The notes under the pieces were generated by a model that ran no database searches, was not told the DNA's origin, and saw only the letters and a program-made list of their open reading frames with translations. Positions 12,155 to 12,472 of a stretch of DNA of 12,472 nt are shown piece by piece. The translations under genes were made by a program, and so were the position numbers. How positions within the stretch are numbered: position 1 is the stretch's first letter; each line of letters begins with the position of its first letter. This DNA comes from Erysipelotrichaceae bacterium (lineage in GTDB: Bacteria > Bacillota_I > Bacilli_A > Erysipelotrichales > Erysipelotrichaceae): positions 1 through 12,472 of the forward strand of contig JAFOMB010000079.1 of assembly GCA_017419065.1 (NCBI GenBank). Reading direction: 5' to 3'.

Positions 12155-12472
12155 ATGCCGAGAAACTATTTTACCGATGAACAGATAAAGATTCTGGAAG
12201 AGAATCCCTATGTCCTGAAGGTATCGAAAGCCAATGTAGTCTTTACTGAGGACTTCAAAAGAGAGTTCATGAGACTGTATGAATCAGGACTCGGTCCGAG
12301 CGGGATCCTGAGAAGACTCGGGATCGATCCTCAGACGCTCGGAAAAACCAGAATAACGAAACTGTCCGAAAGGCTCAGAAAACAGTCTTCCCGTCCCGAA
12401 GGCTTCTCCAGGAAGGAGAACTCTTCAAAAGGGAAGGCAAGGAAGAAGAGACATCCGGAATTCAGTAATGAC
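12155..12472 (+). CDS. HTH protein, IS3-type transposase OrfA-like (3' end outside window)
   Basis: From ATG 12155 there are 106 open codons to the edge. The protein begins MPRNYFTDEQIKILEENPYV. It then has VVFTEDFKREFMRLYESG (about 28-45) and a helix-turn-helix-like GPSGILRRLGIDPQTLGKTR (46-65), then a basic, Lys/Arg/Ser-rich tail. 'Ten-residue aromatic start, NPYV, F-EFK-EF--LY--G--P--I---LG-DP--LG--R' is the pattern of OrfA-like HTH proteins that precede IS3-family transposase OrfB in many gut Firmicutes. A stop codon (12137-12139) lies in frame upstream, fixing ATG 12155 as the earliest start. GAGGTGAT (12138-12145) is a good though slightly distant ribosome binding site. The Lys/Arg-rich end would be where the usual -1 frameshift into OrfB occurs, but that is beyond or at the edge. 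Confidence 0.75.
   Translation, partial: MPRNYFTDEQIKILEENPYVLKVSKANVVFTEDFKREFMRLYESGLGPSGILRRLGIDPQTLGKTRITKLSERLRKQSSRPEGFSRKENSSKGKARKKRHPEFSND

Larger units (their letters stand above)
12064..12472 (+). mobile_element. Left end of a probable IS3-family insertion element (cut by window edge)
   Basis: The segment begins TGTAACCCAAAGAGTAGACA, which has the 5'-TG and the AGTAGACACT-like core common in IS3-family terminal repeats. About 90 bases later an OrfA-type HTH gene starts, the usual spacing. The right end and OrfB are outside the window, so the terminal repeat and target duplication cannot be checked. The boundary at 12064 is inferred. Confidence 0.55.

Noticed and set aside
1..12472. 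CRISPR arrays, tRNA or rRNA genes, phage or defence genes
   Set aside because: No regularly spaced repeats, no cloverleaf or rRNA sequence and no recognisable defence or phage protein were seen on either strand.

Overview
The window reads as chromosomal DNA of a low-GC-phylum Firmicute with a moderately GC-rich genome, most likely an anaerobe near Erysipelotrichia. This is inferred from a tRNA-Met T-box leader, lipobox lipoproteins, AAGGAGG-type ribosome binding sites, dense ATGA-overlapping operons, an Fe-dependent alcohol dehydrogenase and a DUF1667 redox operon. No marker gene is present, so the taxonomic placement is tentative.

Layout. Positions 1-312 (-) hold the N-terminal part of a D-2-hydroxyacid dehydrogenase-type protein, divergent from an iron-type alcohol dehydrogenase (412-1608, +) with an unusual metal site. 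A bidirectional terminator separates that gene from a convergent 608-residue polytopic membrane protein with glycosyltransferase-C-like features (1646-3472, -). Divergent from it is a Cof-type HAD phosphatase (3517-4314). Next comes a methionine module: promoter, T-box riboswitch with an AUG specifier (about 4377-4626), a possible 22-residue small ORF, then metQ, metN, metI and a GNAT acetyltransferase (4743-7731). A second operon (7776-11303) encodes a GlpA-like FAD/[2Fe-2S] oxidoreductase, a second FAD oxidoreductase, a DUF1667 protein with four cysteines and an uncharacterised lipoprotein, all joined by 4-base ATGA overlaps. It converges on 5-formyltetrahydrofolate cyclo-ligase (11316-11843, -), and the two share a terminator hairpin that lies partly in the ligase coding sequence. 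The right end carries a decayed C-terminal fragment of an ABC permease (about 11875-12024) and the left end of what looks like an IS3-family element with its HTH OrfA (12064 to the edge).

How the genes work together. The T-box senses uncharged tRNA-Met and gates at least metQ of a D/L-methionine ABC importer. The redox operon resembles the GlpA-like/oxidoreductase/DUF1667 sets associated with anaerobic glycerol-3-phosphate or related alpha-hydroxy substrate oxidation, although no glycerol kinase gene is visible here.

The least ordinary signal is regulatory. Five genes that begin transcription units or follow a hairpin (3472-, 3517+, 5638+, 7776+, 11843-) have TATAAT or TATAGT ending only 6-10 bases before the start codon and no Shine-Dalgarno sequence. 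This suggests leaderless or near-leaderless mRNAs coexisting with normal SD-led genes. I did not find a clearly new multi-gene defence or mobile system.
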